A stretch of 64,000 nt of DNA from Nocardia acidivorans NBRC 108247. Lineage in GTDB: Bacteria > Actinomycetota > Actinomycetes > Mycobacteriales > Mycobacteriaceae. The position numbers and the translations under genes are program-made. The stretch spans positions 86,902 to 150,901 of the forward strand of contig NZ_BDAW01000006.1 of assembly GCF_001625085.1 (NCBI RefSeq), read 5' to 3'. Under the pieces are notes generated by a model that worked only from the letters and a program-made list of their open reading frames with translations, made no database searches and had not been told where the DNA came from. Below are positions 36,720-45,489 of this stretch, piece after piece; within the stretch, counting starts at the first letter, position 1; each line of letters starts with the position of its first letter.

Positions 36720-37435
36720 CGGACACCTGCCCTTACCCCCGCGTGCCAGCGGGGTTCGGGAGGACAAGCAAAACAAGCGAGGCAGTGCTGGTTACTTCGC
36801 CTGCCGTACCCCGCTTTAGCTCCCCCTTCGGGAGCCGCCCTCTCACCTCCCAGCCCGGCTGGATGGCGGTGGGAACCTCCAGACCACAACCCAAAAGACC
36901 AAAAGACTTTTGGGGGCGTCGAGCAGGAACTGGTGTGCGTGACACGCCGGGGTGGTGGTGCGTGAGGTCCTGATGAGGTGCGTCCGGATCGTTGGAGACA
37001 CCTCTGAAGGTGTTGTGGTGGAGGGGTTCTGGGCCCGTAGGGCCCTTCTGTTCTTCTTGTCCCGGCGTCTTTTGTTTTGGTCCTGAAGGTTCCCACGGCC
37101 AGCCAGCCAGGCTGGTTCGTGAGAGCGCGGCACCCAATGGGGGAGCGAAAGCCGGGTACGGCAGACGAGGTTCCCACACCTCTTCTTTTCCGCATGCACT
37201 TCCTCTACCGATCCCAGCCCGGAGAGCACCAGCGAGTCACACCCCACCAATCACGAGATACCCCTGTTCAACTCGCGGTTGAACGACCAGCCCACCGCGA
37301 AAAGCAACTCGATGAACGGCGTAGACCGGTGGAAGGCATACAGCGATGTGCCGGAACTGTTTTGCCGCCCAGCAGGTGATCTCGGAGACCCGATCGCGGC
37401 TGCCCAGCCACCGGCCACGAGCGGTGAGACCACCC
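36720..37435. repeat. Non-coding inverted-repeat element after the HNH gene
   Basis: This 716-bp stretch holds no convincing gene. Arms at 36798-36899 and 37066-37167 are inverted copies, about 80-85% alike by eye (for instance CTGCCGTACC..., CAGCC-GGCTGG..., GTGGGAACCT...). Because of this, both strands would encode near-identical peptides (AVP.F.SP.G.R.LT.QPGW.AVGT). The 166-bp core carries further perfect hairpins: CCAAAAGACTTTTGG (36899-36913), ACACCTCTGAAGGTGT (about 37000-37015) and GGGCCCGTAGGGCCC (37031-37045). It looks like a miniature inverted-repeat element or a structured RNA. Stretch 37168-37435 shows only a short GTTCAA/TTGAAC dyad (37266-37284). Confidence 0.75.
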
Positions 37436-38101
37436 TCAGCCCGGGAAGAGCCCCGGAATTGTCAGGGCGTATTCGACGTCTTCCCGGCTACCGAGGGTGA
37501 CCAGGCAGCTGCGAATCATGGTGAGGCGGGCCGCGGCGATGGTCTCCGGGCTGGGTTCACCGCCTGCCGAGATGCGATAGACCACGAATTCGCAGGTTTG
37601 CAGGCAGGTGTCCAGATCGAGGTCGGCCGGAACGGCGCGGCCGAGTTTGACGAATTTGGCGCGGATCAACTCCCGGATGTCGTCCATGGCGCGTTCGCGG
37701 TACGGCGAGACCGGGGAGCCCGGATCGTGTAACTCGGCGAACAGCGGCGAGAGCATCGGCCCGTGCCCGCTCGCCCAGTACAGGTACGCCTCGATCATGT
37801 TGATGCCGAGCTGAACCGGCTCCTCGGTGCGCTCGAGCGCGGACCGGATGCCGCCGACCAGATCGTCGTTCGACACCGTCAGCACCGCGTGCAGCGGTTC
37901 GATGGCATTGGCGAAGTAGCGGTAGAAGGTGGGCCGTGCCAGCCCTGCCGTCTCGATGATCCGGGCGACGCTGAGCCCGCGCGAACCGTGTTCGGCGAAG
38001 ACGTCCGCGGTGGCCAGGATGATGCGGGCGCGCACCTGGTCGGCCTGCTTGGCCGTCTGCGGTGGGCGACCCCGGCGCGCGGTCGGGGTACTCGCGGTCA
38101 T
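37436..38101 (-). CDS. TetR-family regulator of the aldehyde dehydrogenase operon
   Basis: Repressor of 221 residues. The helix-turn-helix (residues 25-70) includes GLSVARIIETAGLARPTFYR; the C-terminal ligand domain is unclassified. The N-terminus is basic (ARRGRPPQTAKQADQ). It is divergent from the aldehyde dehydrogenase at 38228, with two palindromic sites and a strong promoter in the gap, so it very likely represses that operon and itself. The ligand may be an aldehyde, alcohol or acyl compound; this is a guess from context. Confidence 0.87.
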   Translation of the reverse strand: MTASTPTARRGRPPQTAKQADQVRARIILATADVFAEHGSRGLSVARIIETAGLARPTFYRYFANAIEPLHAVLTVSNDDLVGGIRSALERTEEPVQLGINMIEAYLYWASGHGPMLSPLFAELHDPGSPVSPYRERAMDDIRELIRAKFVKLGRAVPADLDLDTCLQTCEFVVYRISAGGEPSPETIAAARLTMIRSCLVTLGSREDVEYALTIPGLFPG

Positions 38102-38117
38102 CGACCGCTCCGGGTGC

Positions 38118-38177
38118 TTGACATGGGGTGTGGCACGCCTATTAATCTAACACTAGTGTTCACCTAACAATGGTGTT
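38118..38177 (+). promoter_or_regulatory. Promoter and paired TetR operators for the aldehyde dehydrogenase operon
   Basis: TTGACA (38118-38123), 16 bases, TATTAA (38140-38145) is a near-consensus promoter. Just after it lie AACACTAGTGTT (38149-38160), a perfect 12-bp palindrome, and AACAATGGTGTT (38166-38177), an imperfect copy 17 bp on. They cover the start of transcription, as expected for a TetR roadblock. Confidence 0.78.
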
Positions 38178-38227
38178 CAGAAAATTGGCGGGGATCGGCC
38201 CGCGCATACCTATCGAGAGGGCGACCA

Positions 38228-39799
38228 ATGTCGACTGCCCCGCAGCTCGCTGCCGCTGATGCACTGCCGTTCGACCTGGTGCAGCGGCTGCTCGCGCACG
38301 CTGTCGCCGGCGGCGCGCCCTCGGTCGAGGTGTTCGCACCCGCCACCGGACGCAAGATCGCCGATCTGCCGCAGTCCTCCATCGCCGATGTCGAGACCGC
38401 CTTCGCCACCGCCCGCGCCGCCCAGGCCCGGTGGGCCGAGGTGCCGGTGAGCGAGCGGGCCGCACTGCTGCGCCGCATTCACGATCTGGTGCTGGACGAG
38501 CAGGACACCATCCTCGATATCGTTCAGACCGAAACCGGCAAGTCCCGCGTGCACGCCTTCGACGAAGTCTCCGATGTCGCGGTGAACACCCGCTTCTACG
38601 CCGCCGAGGGCAAACGCCTGCTCGCGCACCGCAAGCCGCGCGGTGTCATGCCGCTGCTCACCCAGGTCGAGGTGCGCAATCGCCCCAAGGGCGTGGTCGC
38701 GGTCATCTCGCCCTGGAATTACCCACTCGCACTGGGCGCTTCGGATGCCCTGCCCGCCCTGCTCGCGGGCAATGCCGTCATCGGCCGCCCGGACAATCAG
38801 ACCGCGCTGACCCTGCTGTGGGCCATCGATATCGCCGAGCGCGCGGGCCTGCCCAAGGGCCTGTGGCAGGCCGTGCTGGGGCGCGGCGCGAAGCTCGGCC
38901 CCGAGGTGATCGCCCGCGCCGACTACGTCGACTACACCGGCTCCAGCGCCACCGGCCGCACCATCGCCCGGCAGGCGGGGGAGCGGCTCATCGGCTACTC
39001 GCTCGAATTGGGCGGTAAGAACCCGCTTCTCGTGCTCGAGGACGCCGACGTCTCCAAGGCCGCCAAGATCGCGGTGCGGGCCTGCTTCGCCTCCGCCGGT
39101 CAGCTCTGCGAATCGATCGAGCGAATCTATGTGCACGACAAGGTGTATGACCGGTTCGTCACCGAATTCGTCGCCAACACCAAGGAATTGAGCCTCGGTA
39201 AGACCCTCGACTTCGACTACGAGATCGGCTCGCTCACCTTCCCGCGTCAGATCGACACCGTCAGCAAGCATGTCGACGATGCCGTGAGCAAGGGCGCGAA
39301 GGTGCTCGCCGGTGGTAAGGCCCGCCCGGATCTGGGTCCGTACTTCTACGAGCCCACCATCCTGGCCGACGTTCGCGAGGGCATGACCGTGTACCGCGAG
39401 GAGACCTTCGGCCCGGTCGTCTCGGTCTACCGCGTCACCAGCGACGACGAGGCCGTGGCCCAGGCCAACGACACCGCCTACGGCCTCAATGCCAGTGTGT
39501 GGAGCAAGGATACGAACCGGGGCCGCGAGGTCGCCGCACGCGTCAATGCCGGATCGGTGAATGTGAACGAGGGCTTCATCGCCGCCTGGGGTTCGGTCGC
39601 CGCACCGTCGGGCGGGCTCGGCATCTCCGGCACCGGCCGCCGCCACGGCCCCGAGGGGCTGCTCAAGTATGTCGACACCCAGACCATCGCCGTCCAGCGC
39701 GGCCTGCCCATCGCACCGCTGCCCGGCATGTCCGAGCAGGTGTGGGCCAAGACCATGACGCTGTTCCTGGGCGTGATGAAGACGTTGCGGCAGAAGTGA
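38228..39799 (+). CDS. NAD(P)-dependent aldehyde dehydrogenase, succinate-semialdehyde type
   Basis: Cytosolic enzyme of 523 residues. It has VISPWNYPLALGASDALPAL (coenzyme), YTGSSATGRTIARQAGERLI, the catalytic glutamate in LELGGKNPLLVLEDAD, the catalytic cysteine in ASAGQLCESIERIYV, and EETFGPVVSVYRV. It resembles the mycobacterial GabD2 protein over its length, though the real substrate is unproven. GAGAGG precedes ATG 38228. It is followed 33 bp later by an SDR gene, forming an oxidation pair under the TetR regulator. Confidence 0.9.
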   Translation: MSTAPQLAAADALPFDLVQRLLAHAVAGGAPSVEVFAPATGRKIADLPQSSIADVETAFATARAAQARWAEVPVSERAALLRRIHDLVLDEQDTILDIVQTETGKSRVHAFDEVSDVAVNTRFYAAEGKRLLAHRKPRGVMPLLTQVEVRNRPKGVVAVISPWNYPLALGASDALPALLAGNAVIGRPDNQTALTLLWAIDIAERAGLPKGLWQAVLGRGAKLGPEVIARADYVDYTGSSATGRTIARQAGERLIGYSLELGGKNPLLVLEDADVSKAAKIAVRACFASAGQLCESIERIYVHDKVYDRFVTEFVANTKELSLGKTLDFDYEIGSLTFPRQIDTVSKHVDDAVSKGAKVLAGGKARPDLGPYFYEPTILADVREGMTVYREETFGPVVSVYRVTSDDEAVAQANDTAYGLNASVWSKDTNRGREVAARVNAGSVNVNEGFIAAWGSVAAPSGGLGISGTGRRHGPEGLLKYVDTQTIAVQRGLPIAPLPGMSEQVWAKTMTLFLGVMKTLRQK

Positions 39800-39832
39800 T
39801 CCGCTGAAATCGAGACAGGGGTACACCGGGGT

Positions 39833-40660
39833 ATGAAGAACGTCGCGGATAAGAAGGTCCTGGTCACCGGCGCGGCCATGGGGCTGGGTAAATCGTTCGC
39901 CGAGCGCGCGGTGCGCGAGCGCGCGGCCGACGTGGTGCTGTGGGATATCAACGAAGAGGCGCTCGAGAAGACCGTGGCCGAGCTGGCGGCCCTGGGCAAC
40001 AGTCGAATTCACCACTACATCGTCGATGTCTCCGACCGTGACGCCATCGCCGAGGCGGGCGCGGCGGTGCGCGCCGACGTCGGCGATATCGATGTGCTCA
40101 TCAACAACGCGGGCATCGTGCGCGGTAACGGGTACTTCTGGGAGACCACGAACAAGGCCGACATCGAGAAGACCGTGGCGATCAATTCTCTTGCGCCCAT
40201 GTACATTACGCTCGAATTCCTGCCCGCCATGGTCAAGAACCCCGGCGAGGCGCGGGTCATGACCATCTCCTCCTCGGCGGCCCTGGTCGCCAACCCGCGT
40301 ATGAGCGTCTACGCCGGTTCCAAATGGGCGGCGCTGGGCTGGTCGGATTCGGTGCGCCTGGAACTCGAGCAGTCCGGCAACGCGCACGTGAAGGTGACCA
40401 CGGTCTGCCCGACCTACATCAACACCGGCATGTTCGACGGGGCCAAGGGTTTCCTGTTCACCCCGATCCTGGAGCAGGACGAGGTGGTGAACACCTCCTG
40501 GGAGCAGATGAAGAAGGGCTCCCCGCTGGTGGTGCTGCCCTGGACCTCGCGCCTGAACCGCGCCATCTCCGGGCTGCTACCACTCAAGGTGCGCGACTTC
40601 TACCTCGATACCGTCGGCGTCTACCACTCCATGGACGAGTTCACCGGCCGCACCAAGTAG
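39833..40660 (+). CDS. Short-chain dehydrogenase, partner of the aldehyde dehydrogenase
   Basis: Classical SDR of 275 residues with the coenzyme motif VLVTGAAMGLGKSFAERA, then LINNAGIVRG, ISSSAALVANPRMSVYAGSK (catalytic Ser, Tyr, Lys) and PTYINTGMFDGAKGF. The C-terminus LNRAISGLLPLKVRDFYLDT is long and basic, as in retinol/11-beta-hydroxysteroid-type SDRs. Together with the upstream aldehyde dehydrogenase it could take an alcohol to an acid; the substrate is unknown. Confidence 0.88.
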   Translation: MKNVADKKVLVTGAAMGLGKSFAERAVRERAADVVLWDINEEALEKTVAELAALGNSRIHHYIVDVSDRDAIAEAGAAVRADVGDIDVLINNAGIVRGNGYFWETTNKADIEKTVAINSLAPMYITLEFLPAMVKNPGEARVMTISSSAALVANPRMSVYAGSKWAALGWSDSVRLELEQSGNAHVKVTTVCPTYINTGMFDGAKGFLFTPILEQDEVVNTSWEQMKKGSPLVVLPWTSRLNRAISGLLPLKVRDFYLDTVGVYHSMDEFTGRTK

Positions 40661-40678
40661 CCGCCGGCGAGGCCGCGC

Positions 40679-41389
40679 TCACAGGTCCGAGTTGCCGAAC
40701 GTCGTCGCACTCAGTACGGCGAGCGAGGGGATCACCGTGATTCCCTCGCGATGGTCGACACCGCGCGCCGTGCGATCCAGCCAGTACGCGCGCAGCCCCG
40801 CATCGCGCGCGCCGATGCCATCGGTCTCGAAACGATCGCCGACGTACGCGACCTGATCCGGCGGCAGCCCGATCATGTCGCAGCCCGCCAGGAAGATGCT
40901 CGGATCCGGCTTGGCCACGCCGAATTCCTCTGAGCACAAGACGCTTTCGCTGAAATGGTCGAGCAGGCCGACCGTCGCCAACTTGCCCCGCTGATGTGCC
41001 AGCGAGGAATTGGAGACCACGCCGAGGGTCACCTGCCCGGCCAGTCCGCGCAACGTCGGCGGGACATCCGGGAACGCGGCCCAGGCGGTATCGCGGCGCG
41101 CGGCATACCGGGCGAACCATTCGACGGGATCCTTGACCTTGACCCCGATATGCGAGAGGAACCGCTGGGTGCGCGCCTGCTGCTGCCCGGCGAAGGTGAG
41201 CTCACCCGTCAGGAAGCGCGGATACTCCTGCTCCTCGAGCGCCCGCCAGAGGTCCACCGCCTCATCGGAGGACTGGAAGTAGCGCAGCAGGTTCTCGGCG
41301 GTCAGATGCCGCAGCAGACCCACCCGCGCCGTCGCCGAGTAGTCGATGAGCGTGTCATCGATATCGAACAGAATCCCGCGAATCGTCAT
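40679..41389 (-). CDS. HAD-superfamily hydrolase
   Basis: Protein of 236 residues. Motif I is ILFDIDDTLIDYSA (nucleophile Asp), motif II lies in GVVSNSSLAH, the motif III lysine in GVAKPDPSIF, and motif IV in AYVGDRFETDGIGARDAG. The helical cap places it in the pyrimidine nucleotidase/YjjG-like subfamily of phosphatases. Its ATG overlaps the stop of the HemK-like methyltransferase by ATGA, so the two are translationally coupled. Substrate unknown. Confidence 0.88.
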   Translation of the reverse strand: MTIRGILFDIDDTLIDYSATARVGLLRHLTAENLLRYFQSSDEAVDLWRALEEQEYPRFLTGELTFAGQQQARTQRFLSHIGVKVKDPVEWFARYAARRDTAWAAFPDVPPTLRGLAGQVTLGVVSNSSLAHQRGKLATVGLLDHFSESVLCSEEFGVAKPDPSIFLAGCDMIGLPPDQVAYVGDRFETDGIGARDAGLRAYWLDRTARGVDHREGITVIPSLAVLSATTFGNSDL

Positions 41390-42411
41390 ACGCCCACACC
41401 CCGCGTACCGATCACCACGGTCGCACCCAGCTCATCATTCTCGGCAATCCGCGCCCTCAACCCATGATCTCGCATAACCTGCGCGGCCGACGCCGCCTGC
41501 TCCTCGCTCTCTTCAACCAGTAAATGCCCGCCCGGTGCGAGCCACTCCACGGCCACCGCCGCGATCCGCCGCAACACATCGAGTCCGTCCGCCCCACCGT
41601 CGAGCGTCACCCGCGGCTCATGATCGCGCGCCTCGGGCGGCATGGAAGCGATTGCCGCCGAAGGCACGTAGGGCGTATTGGCCAGCAGAATCCGCACCCG
41701 CCCCGCCAACTCCGCGGGCACCGGGGCGAACAGATCTCCCTCGAACACCCGCGCCCCGAGTCCCGCCAGATTCCGGCGAGCGCACGCGACCGCCGCCGGT
41801 TCGATATCCGCCGCGGTGAGGTCCACCGAAATCCCCTCCGCCGCAGCCTCGATGGCAAACGCCATGCCCAACGCGCCACTCCCACAGCACATATCGAGAA
41901 CGATCAGTGGCGCGCTGCCCACCTTGGCGGATGCGCCGAGAGCGGCCCCGGCCTCGATCGTGGTGGATGCGCCGGTGGTGGCCTCGGCCCGAGTCTTCGC
42001 CGATGCGCCGAGAGCCGCTTGGGTCTCGATCGTGGTAGATGAGCGGATAGTGGTATCGCCCACGGTCCCGGACCGCCGCGCACCCGTGGACGCATCGATC
42101 ACGGCGCGCGGGACGTCGGTCGGTTCTGCGCGGATCATCTCCCGGCCCAAGGCAATTGCCTGCTCGACGAGGAATCCGGTGCGCTGCCGGGGCACGAACA
42201 CATCCGGTGCGACCGCCACCCGCAGCCCGCGAAACTCCACCCACCCCAGCAGATGCTCCAGGGGAAATCCGGCAATCCGCCGCACTACGAGCGATTCCAG
42301 TTGCTCGGCACTGTCGGCGGCTTCGAACAGCAGCGCCGCCTCATCCTCGGCGAACACGCACCCGGCCGTCCTGAGACGCGCGACGAGGGTATCGGTTGCG
42401 GAAGTACTCAC
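41386..42411 (-). CDS. HemK/PrmC-like methyltransferase with an internal repeated insert
   Basis: 341 residues from GTG 42411. The N-terminal helical domain (1-90) has AGFPLEHLLGWVEFRGLRVA and VFVPRQRTGFLVEQA. The SAM-binding domain has VLDMCCGSGALGMAFA, the DIEP acidic motif and the target motif NTPYVP in place of the NPPY of PrmC. It is annotated elsewhere as putative N5-glutamine methyltransferase; the true substrate is uncertain. Residues about 100-165 are an odd Thr/Ala-rich insert with a near-exact tandem duplication (S125-K139 and S149-K163). The frame is open upstream to 42591 through repeat DNA. Confidence 0.83.
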   Translation of the reverse strand: MSTSATDTLVARLRTAGCVFAEDEAALLFEAADSAEQLESLVVRRIAGFPLEHLLGWVEFRGLRVAVAPDVFVPRQRTGFLVEQAIALGREMIRAEPTDVPRAVIDASTGARRSGTVGDTTIRSSTTIETQAALGASAKTRAEATTGASTTIEAGAALGASAKVGSAPLIVLDMCCGSGALGMAFAIEAAAEGISVDLTAADIEPAAVACARRNLAGLGARVFEGDLFAPVPAELAGRVRILLANTPYVPSAAIASMPPEARDHEPRVTLDGGADGLDVLRRIAAVAVEWLAPGGHLLVEESEEQAASAAQVMRDHGLRARIAENDELGATVVIGTRGVGV

Positions 42412-42510
42412 CGAGCCATTGTGCCCGCCCCGGCCTCCGCACTTGCCACGCGGGTCGAGAGGGGTACAAAAGCAGGACCGCGGGCACGCTCGATCCGGCA
42501 CGGGCATCCC

Positions 42511-42626
42511 GGCATCGCCATCCGTCGTCATCCAGGCATGGCCATCCCCGTCACCTCGGCATAGCCATTCCGTCATGCCCGGCATGGCCATCCCGTCATC
42601 CCGCCACGCTTCTGGCCGGGATCCAC
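42511..42626 (-). repeat. Dispersed GGATCC-type repeat, copy 2, with 23-bp tandem array
   Basis: Four units of 23-24 bp: 42511-42534, 42535-42557, 42558-42580 and 42581-42603, each starting GGCAT.GCCAT and ending in a GTCA-containing part. They run into the head at 42593-42626, whose complement reads GTGGATCCCGGCCAGAAGCG then TGGCGGGATGACGG. The head matches those at 3201 and 61214. It lies between the methyltransferase start and the DUF218 gene. No gene is seen in 42412-42639. Confidence 0.78.
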
Positions 42627-42639
42627 GCCTTCGGTGTCG

Positions 42640-43533
42640 CTACCGCTTCACCGGCAACAGCATGGTCCTGGTCGCGTCCAGGTAGATCCCGCGCTGGCTA
42701 TTGCGCGCGGGCGGCGGCAGCTGCGACACCAGCTGCTCCAACGACGTGGTCGCCCCGACCACCGGAATGCCCGCGACAATGAAATCGGCCACCGCGCGCC
42801 GCACATGGTTCGGCGAGGTCACCACGATCACGCTGGTCGCCCCCGCCCGCTTCAACATATCCGCGCCGAACAGCGCGTTCTGCACGGTCGAGCCCGCCCG
42901 ATGATCGGCCACAATGCGATTGGCCGCAATGCCGTGCCCGATCAGCCAGCCCTGCATGGCCGCGGCCTCGGTGATGCCATTCTGCGGATTGCCGCCGGTC
43001 ACCAGAATCGGCGACATCGGCGAGGCGATGGCCTGCAACCACGCGGCCTGCAACCGGTTCACCAGCTCCGGTCGCATACTTCCGTCGGGCAGCAGACCGT
43101 AGCCGAGCACCGCGATACCGGTGGACGGTCCGGCGATCGCCGGAATCGGATTGGGCAGGGTGCCCACGGCCGCGCCGATGGCGTGGAAGGTATTGCGGGT
43201 GCTGTCCGCCAGCTCGCGATCGATACCGTTCAGGCGCGTGAGCGCCGCCTCGCGGGTGATCAGATCGCCAGTGTAGTCGGACCAAATCGCTTGCAGCGCA
43301 AGCGCTTGCGCGTCGTCGGGGGATTCGGCGAGCAGTTGCCGCAGGTCGGCGAGGCCGGCGGCGGCATCACCGTCGGTGAAATTGTCCTGCGCGGAGTTGT
43401 AGAGCGGGCCGGGATCGGCGTGGGCGATGCCCGGGCCGAACAGGGTCAAGGCGGCTGCCGCCGCCGCGAGGACTGTAGGGAAACGCCTGGCGATCTGCAC
43501 TGCTGTCGACCTTTCCGAGAGAGGGTCACGCAT
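42640..43533 (-). CDS. Secreted DUF218 (YdcF/SanA-like) protein
   Basis: 297 residues from ATG 43533, with a signal peptide (FPTVLAAAAAALTLFGPGIA, cleavage after AHAD). A helical region (45-120) precedes the DUF218 core: TGIAVLGYGLLPDGSMRPEL, SPILVTGGNPQNGITEAAAM, IVADHRAGSTVQNALFGADM and VIVVTSPNHVRRA. Family members act in envelope/peptidoglycan homeostasis (ElyC, SanA), but no reaction is proven. Divergent from folD. Confidence 0.85.
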   Translation of the reverse strand: MRDPLSERSTAVQIARRFPTVLAAAAAALTLFGPGIAHADPGPLYNSAQDNFTDGDAAAGLADLRQLLAESPDDAQALALQAIWSDYTGDLITREAALTRLNGIDRELADSTRNTFHAIGAAVGTLPNPIPAIAGPSTGIAVLGYGLLPDGSMRPELVNRLQAAWLQAIASPMSPILVTGGNPQNGITEAAAMQGWLIGHGIAANRIVADHRAGSTVQNALFGADMLKRAGATSVIVVTSPNHVRRAVADFIVAGIPVVGATTSLEQLVSQLPPPARNSQRGIYLDATRTMLLPVKR

Positions 43534-43697
43534 GCTTGCTTGGGTTCCGACTGACTTTGCTGACTGATGGCTCGGTAACAACTGGGGACACGATACGACT
43601 GACCACAGCCGTTGTCGGGTATTTGCCACAGAGAATTTCCGGGTTCGGCGGAAGCGGTGGCGGGGCACCCCCGCGCGTCGCGATAGGGTGTGTTCCC

Positions 43698-44546
43698 GTG
43701 GATACGACTTCGCTGATCGGCAAGGAACTCGCCGCCGCCATCAATGCCGACACCAAGGCCCGCGCCGCCGCGCTCACCGAATCCGGTGCCGCCCCGCGCC
43801 TGGCGCTGGTGATCGCCAATGACGATCCGGCCAGCGCCTGGTACGTGAAGTCGCTCAACCGCGCCGCCGAGCGCAATGGAATCACTTGCGAGAACGTCGA
43901 TCTCGGTGTCGACGCGACCGCGGATCAGATTCGCGCCAAGCTCTCCGAGCTCTCGGCCGATCCGGCCGTGGACGCGATCATGCTGCAGACCCCGCTGCCC
44001 AAGGGTGTCGGCCTCGATGATGTGAGCCTGGCGATCGCCGCGGCCAAGGATGTGGACGGTGTCAGCCCGCTGTCCCTGGGCCTGCTCGCCTCGGGCCTGC
44101 CCGGCTTCCCGCCCGCCACCTCCGAGGCGGTGGTGGAACTGGCCAAGTTCCACGGCATTCCGCTCGAGGGTCGCCTGGTCGCGGTGGTCGGCCGCTCCAA
44201 TGTGGTCGGCAAGCCGCTGGCTCAGCTGCTACTGGCCGAGAACGCCACCGTGACGGTCGCGCACTCCCGGACTCGCGATCTCCCCGCCGTGACCTCGGCC
44301 GCCGATGTGGTCGTCGCCGCCGTCGGCCGCGCCGGGCTGATCACCGGCGACCATGTCCGCGACGGCGCCGTGGTCATCGATGTCGGCACCAATGAGGACG
44401 AGAACGGAAACATCACCGGCGATGTGAACGCCGAGTCCGTCACCGGTAAGGCGAGCGCCCTGAGTCCGGTACCCGGCGGGGTGGGCCCGGTCACCACCGC
44501 ACTGCTCATGCGCCACGTAGTTCAGGCCGCCGAGACTTCTCGCTGA
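43698..44546 (+). CDS. folD: FolD-type methylene-THF dehydrogenase/cyclohydrolase
   Basis: Bifunctional folate enzyme of 282 residues: methylene-THF to methenyl-THF to 10-formyl-THF. Active-site lysine in SAWYVKSLNRA, LQTPLPKGV with the glutamine, KDVDGVSPLSLG, NADP motif VVGRSNVVGKPLAQLLL, DVGTNEDENG and PGGVGPVTTALLMRHVV. GTG 43698 gives the normal family start; a longer frame from 43536 lacks homology. The N-terminus and PVTTAL differ from typical actinobacterial FolD, so it may be a second copy. Confidence 0.87.
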   Translation: MDTTSLIGKELAAAINADTKARAAALTESGAAPRLALVIANDDPASAWYVKSLNRAAERNGITCENVDLGVDATADQIRAKLSELSADPAVDAIMLQTPLPKGVGLDDVSLAIAAAKDVDGVSPLSLGLLASGLPGFPPATSEAVVELAKFHGIPLEGRLVAVVGRSNVVGKPLAQLLLAENATVTVAHSRTRDLPAVTSAADVVVAAVGRAGLITGDHVRDGAVVIDVGTNEDENGNITGDVNAESVTGKASALSPVPGGVGPVTTALLMRHVVQAAETSR

Positions 44547-44559
44547 CGAAAGAAGCGGG

Positions 44560-44587
44560 GGGTGTGGGGGATTGGATCCCCACACCC
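44560..44587. terminator. Convergent terminator between folD and the L,D-transpeptidase gene
   Basis: GGGTGTGGGG (44560-44569) and CCCCACACCC (44578-44587) pair perfectly, with a short loop that can close further. It stands between two converging stop codons. Confidence 0.7.
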
Positions 44588-44595
44588 GAATCCCT

Positions 44596-45345
44596 CTACC
44601 AGTGAACGGTAACCGGGTCGCCCAGCGAGACATTGTCGTAGTACCACTCGGCGTCGCCCGGTGCCAGATTGATGCATCCGTGGCTGACATTGGCATGGCC
44701 CTGTGAATCCACCGACCACGGTGCGGAGTGCACGTAAACGCCTCCCCACGTGAGCCTTTCGGCGAACTCACCCTGAATGAGATACCCCTGCGGGTCACTG
44801 AGCGGAATCCCGATCGTCCGCGAATCGAAGGTCACCGAGCGGTCGCGCGAGAGCACCGGGAACGTGCCGGTGGGCGTCTCCCACCCGGGTTTGCCCATGG
44901 ACGCGGGCATGGTCCGCACCGGAACCCCGCCGATGAACACGGTGAAGGTGTGCGCGGACATATCGGCGTCCGCGGTTGTCCCGCCATTGGTTTCGAACTG
45001 GGTGTGCAGGCGACCCACCGACACCGTGATAGGTGCAGAGGTGGGAAGGTAAGCGGCCGGAGTCCATGTCAACTGACGGTCGTCTACCCAGGAGAAGTGC
45101 CCGGCGAGAGTGGTGTCGGCTCGTACGCTCATGGCCTTCTCGGCGAGAGCCCGATCCGCGACAGGTTCGGTGAAGCGCACCCTGACCGGTGCCGCTATCC
45201 CGACCGTTTCACCGGGCCCCGGCGTAATCGCCTGCACCGCCGGGAGATCGGGTGCGGTGAGCACCGCCCCCGCCGCTCCGGAGCCGAACGTGGCTGCCGC
45301 CGCGAGTGTCGATGCGACGAACAGAAGCCGTATCGCGTTCCGCAT
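44596..45345 (-). CDS. Secreted L,D-transpeptidase (YkuD domain)
   Basis: Protein of 249 residues with a signal peptide (LLFVASTLAAAATFGSGAAG). A domain of about 90 residues like the Ig-type (Big_5-like) module of mycobacterial Ldt proteins follows, with ITPGPGETVGIAAPVRVRF. The YkuD catalytic domain (about 120-249) has YVHSAPWS and the active-site SHGCINLAPGDAEWYY with the cysteine. It forms 3-3 cross-links in peptidoglycan outside the membrane. It is shorter than the two-Ig-domain Ldts. Confidence 0.9.
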   Translation of the reverse strand: MRNAIRLLFVASTLAAAATFGSGAAGAVLTAPDLPAVQAITPGPGETVGIAAPVRVRFTEPVADRALAEKAMSVRADTTLAGHFSWVDDRQLTWTPAAYLPTSAPITVSVGRLHTQFETNGGTTADADMSAHTFTVFIGGVPVRTMPASMGKPGWETPTGTFPVLSRDRSVTFDSRTIGIPLSDPQGYLIQGEFAERLTWGGVYVHSAPWSVDSQGHANVSHGCINLAPGDAEWYYDNVSLGDPVTVHW

Positions 45346-45489
45346 GGGTCCATCCCTTCGAAAGGGTGTGGTCTGGAGGCTCAGCCTATGACCAGATCAT
45401 CCCATTCATCCGGAAATGTTCCCGCTTCGTGACCTAGCTTCCGGCGTGGAGAATTGGAATCGCCGGGTTCACCGGGTAAAAGCCCAGGG

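Noticed and set aside
36720..37195. Open frames on both strands in the stretch after the HNH gene
   Set aside because: The two strands give near-identical peptides only because the DNA is an inverted repeat; no ribosome sites and no known domain.
37251..37433. 60-codon minus-strand frame
   Set aside because: No ribosome site, no family likeness; codon use does not resemble neighbouring genes.
42511..42603. Four direct 23-bp units considered as a CRISPR array
   Set aside because: The units are contiguous with no spacers and no cas genes are near; it is a simple tandem repeat.
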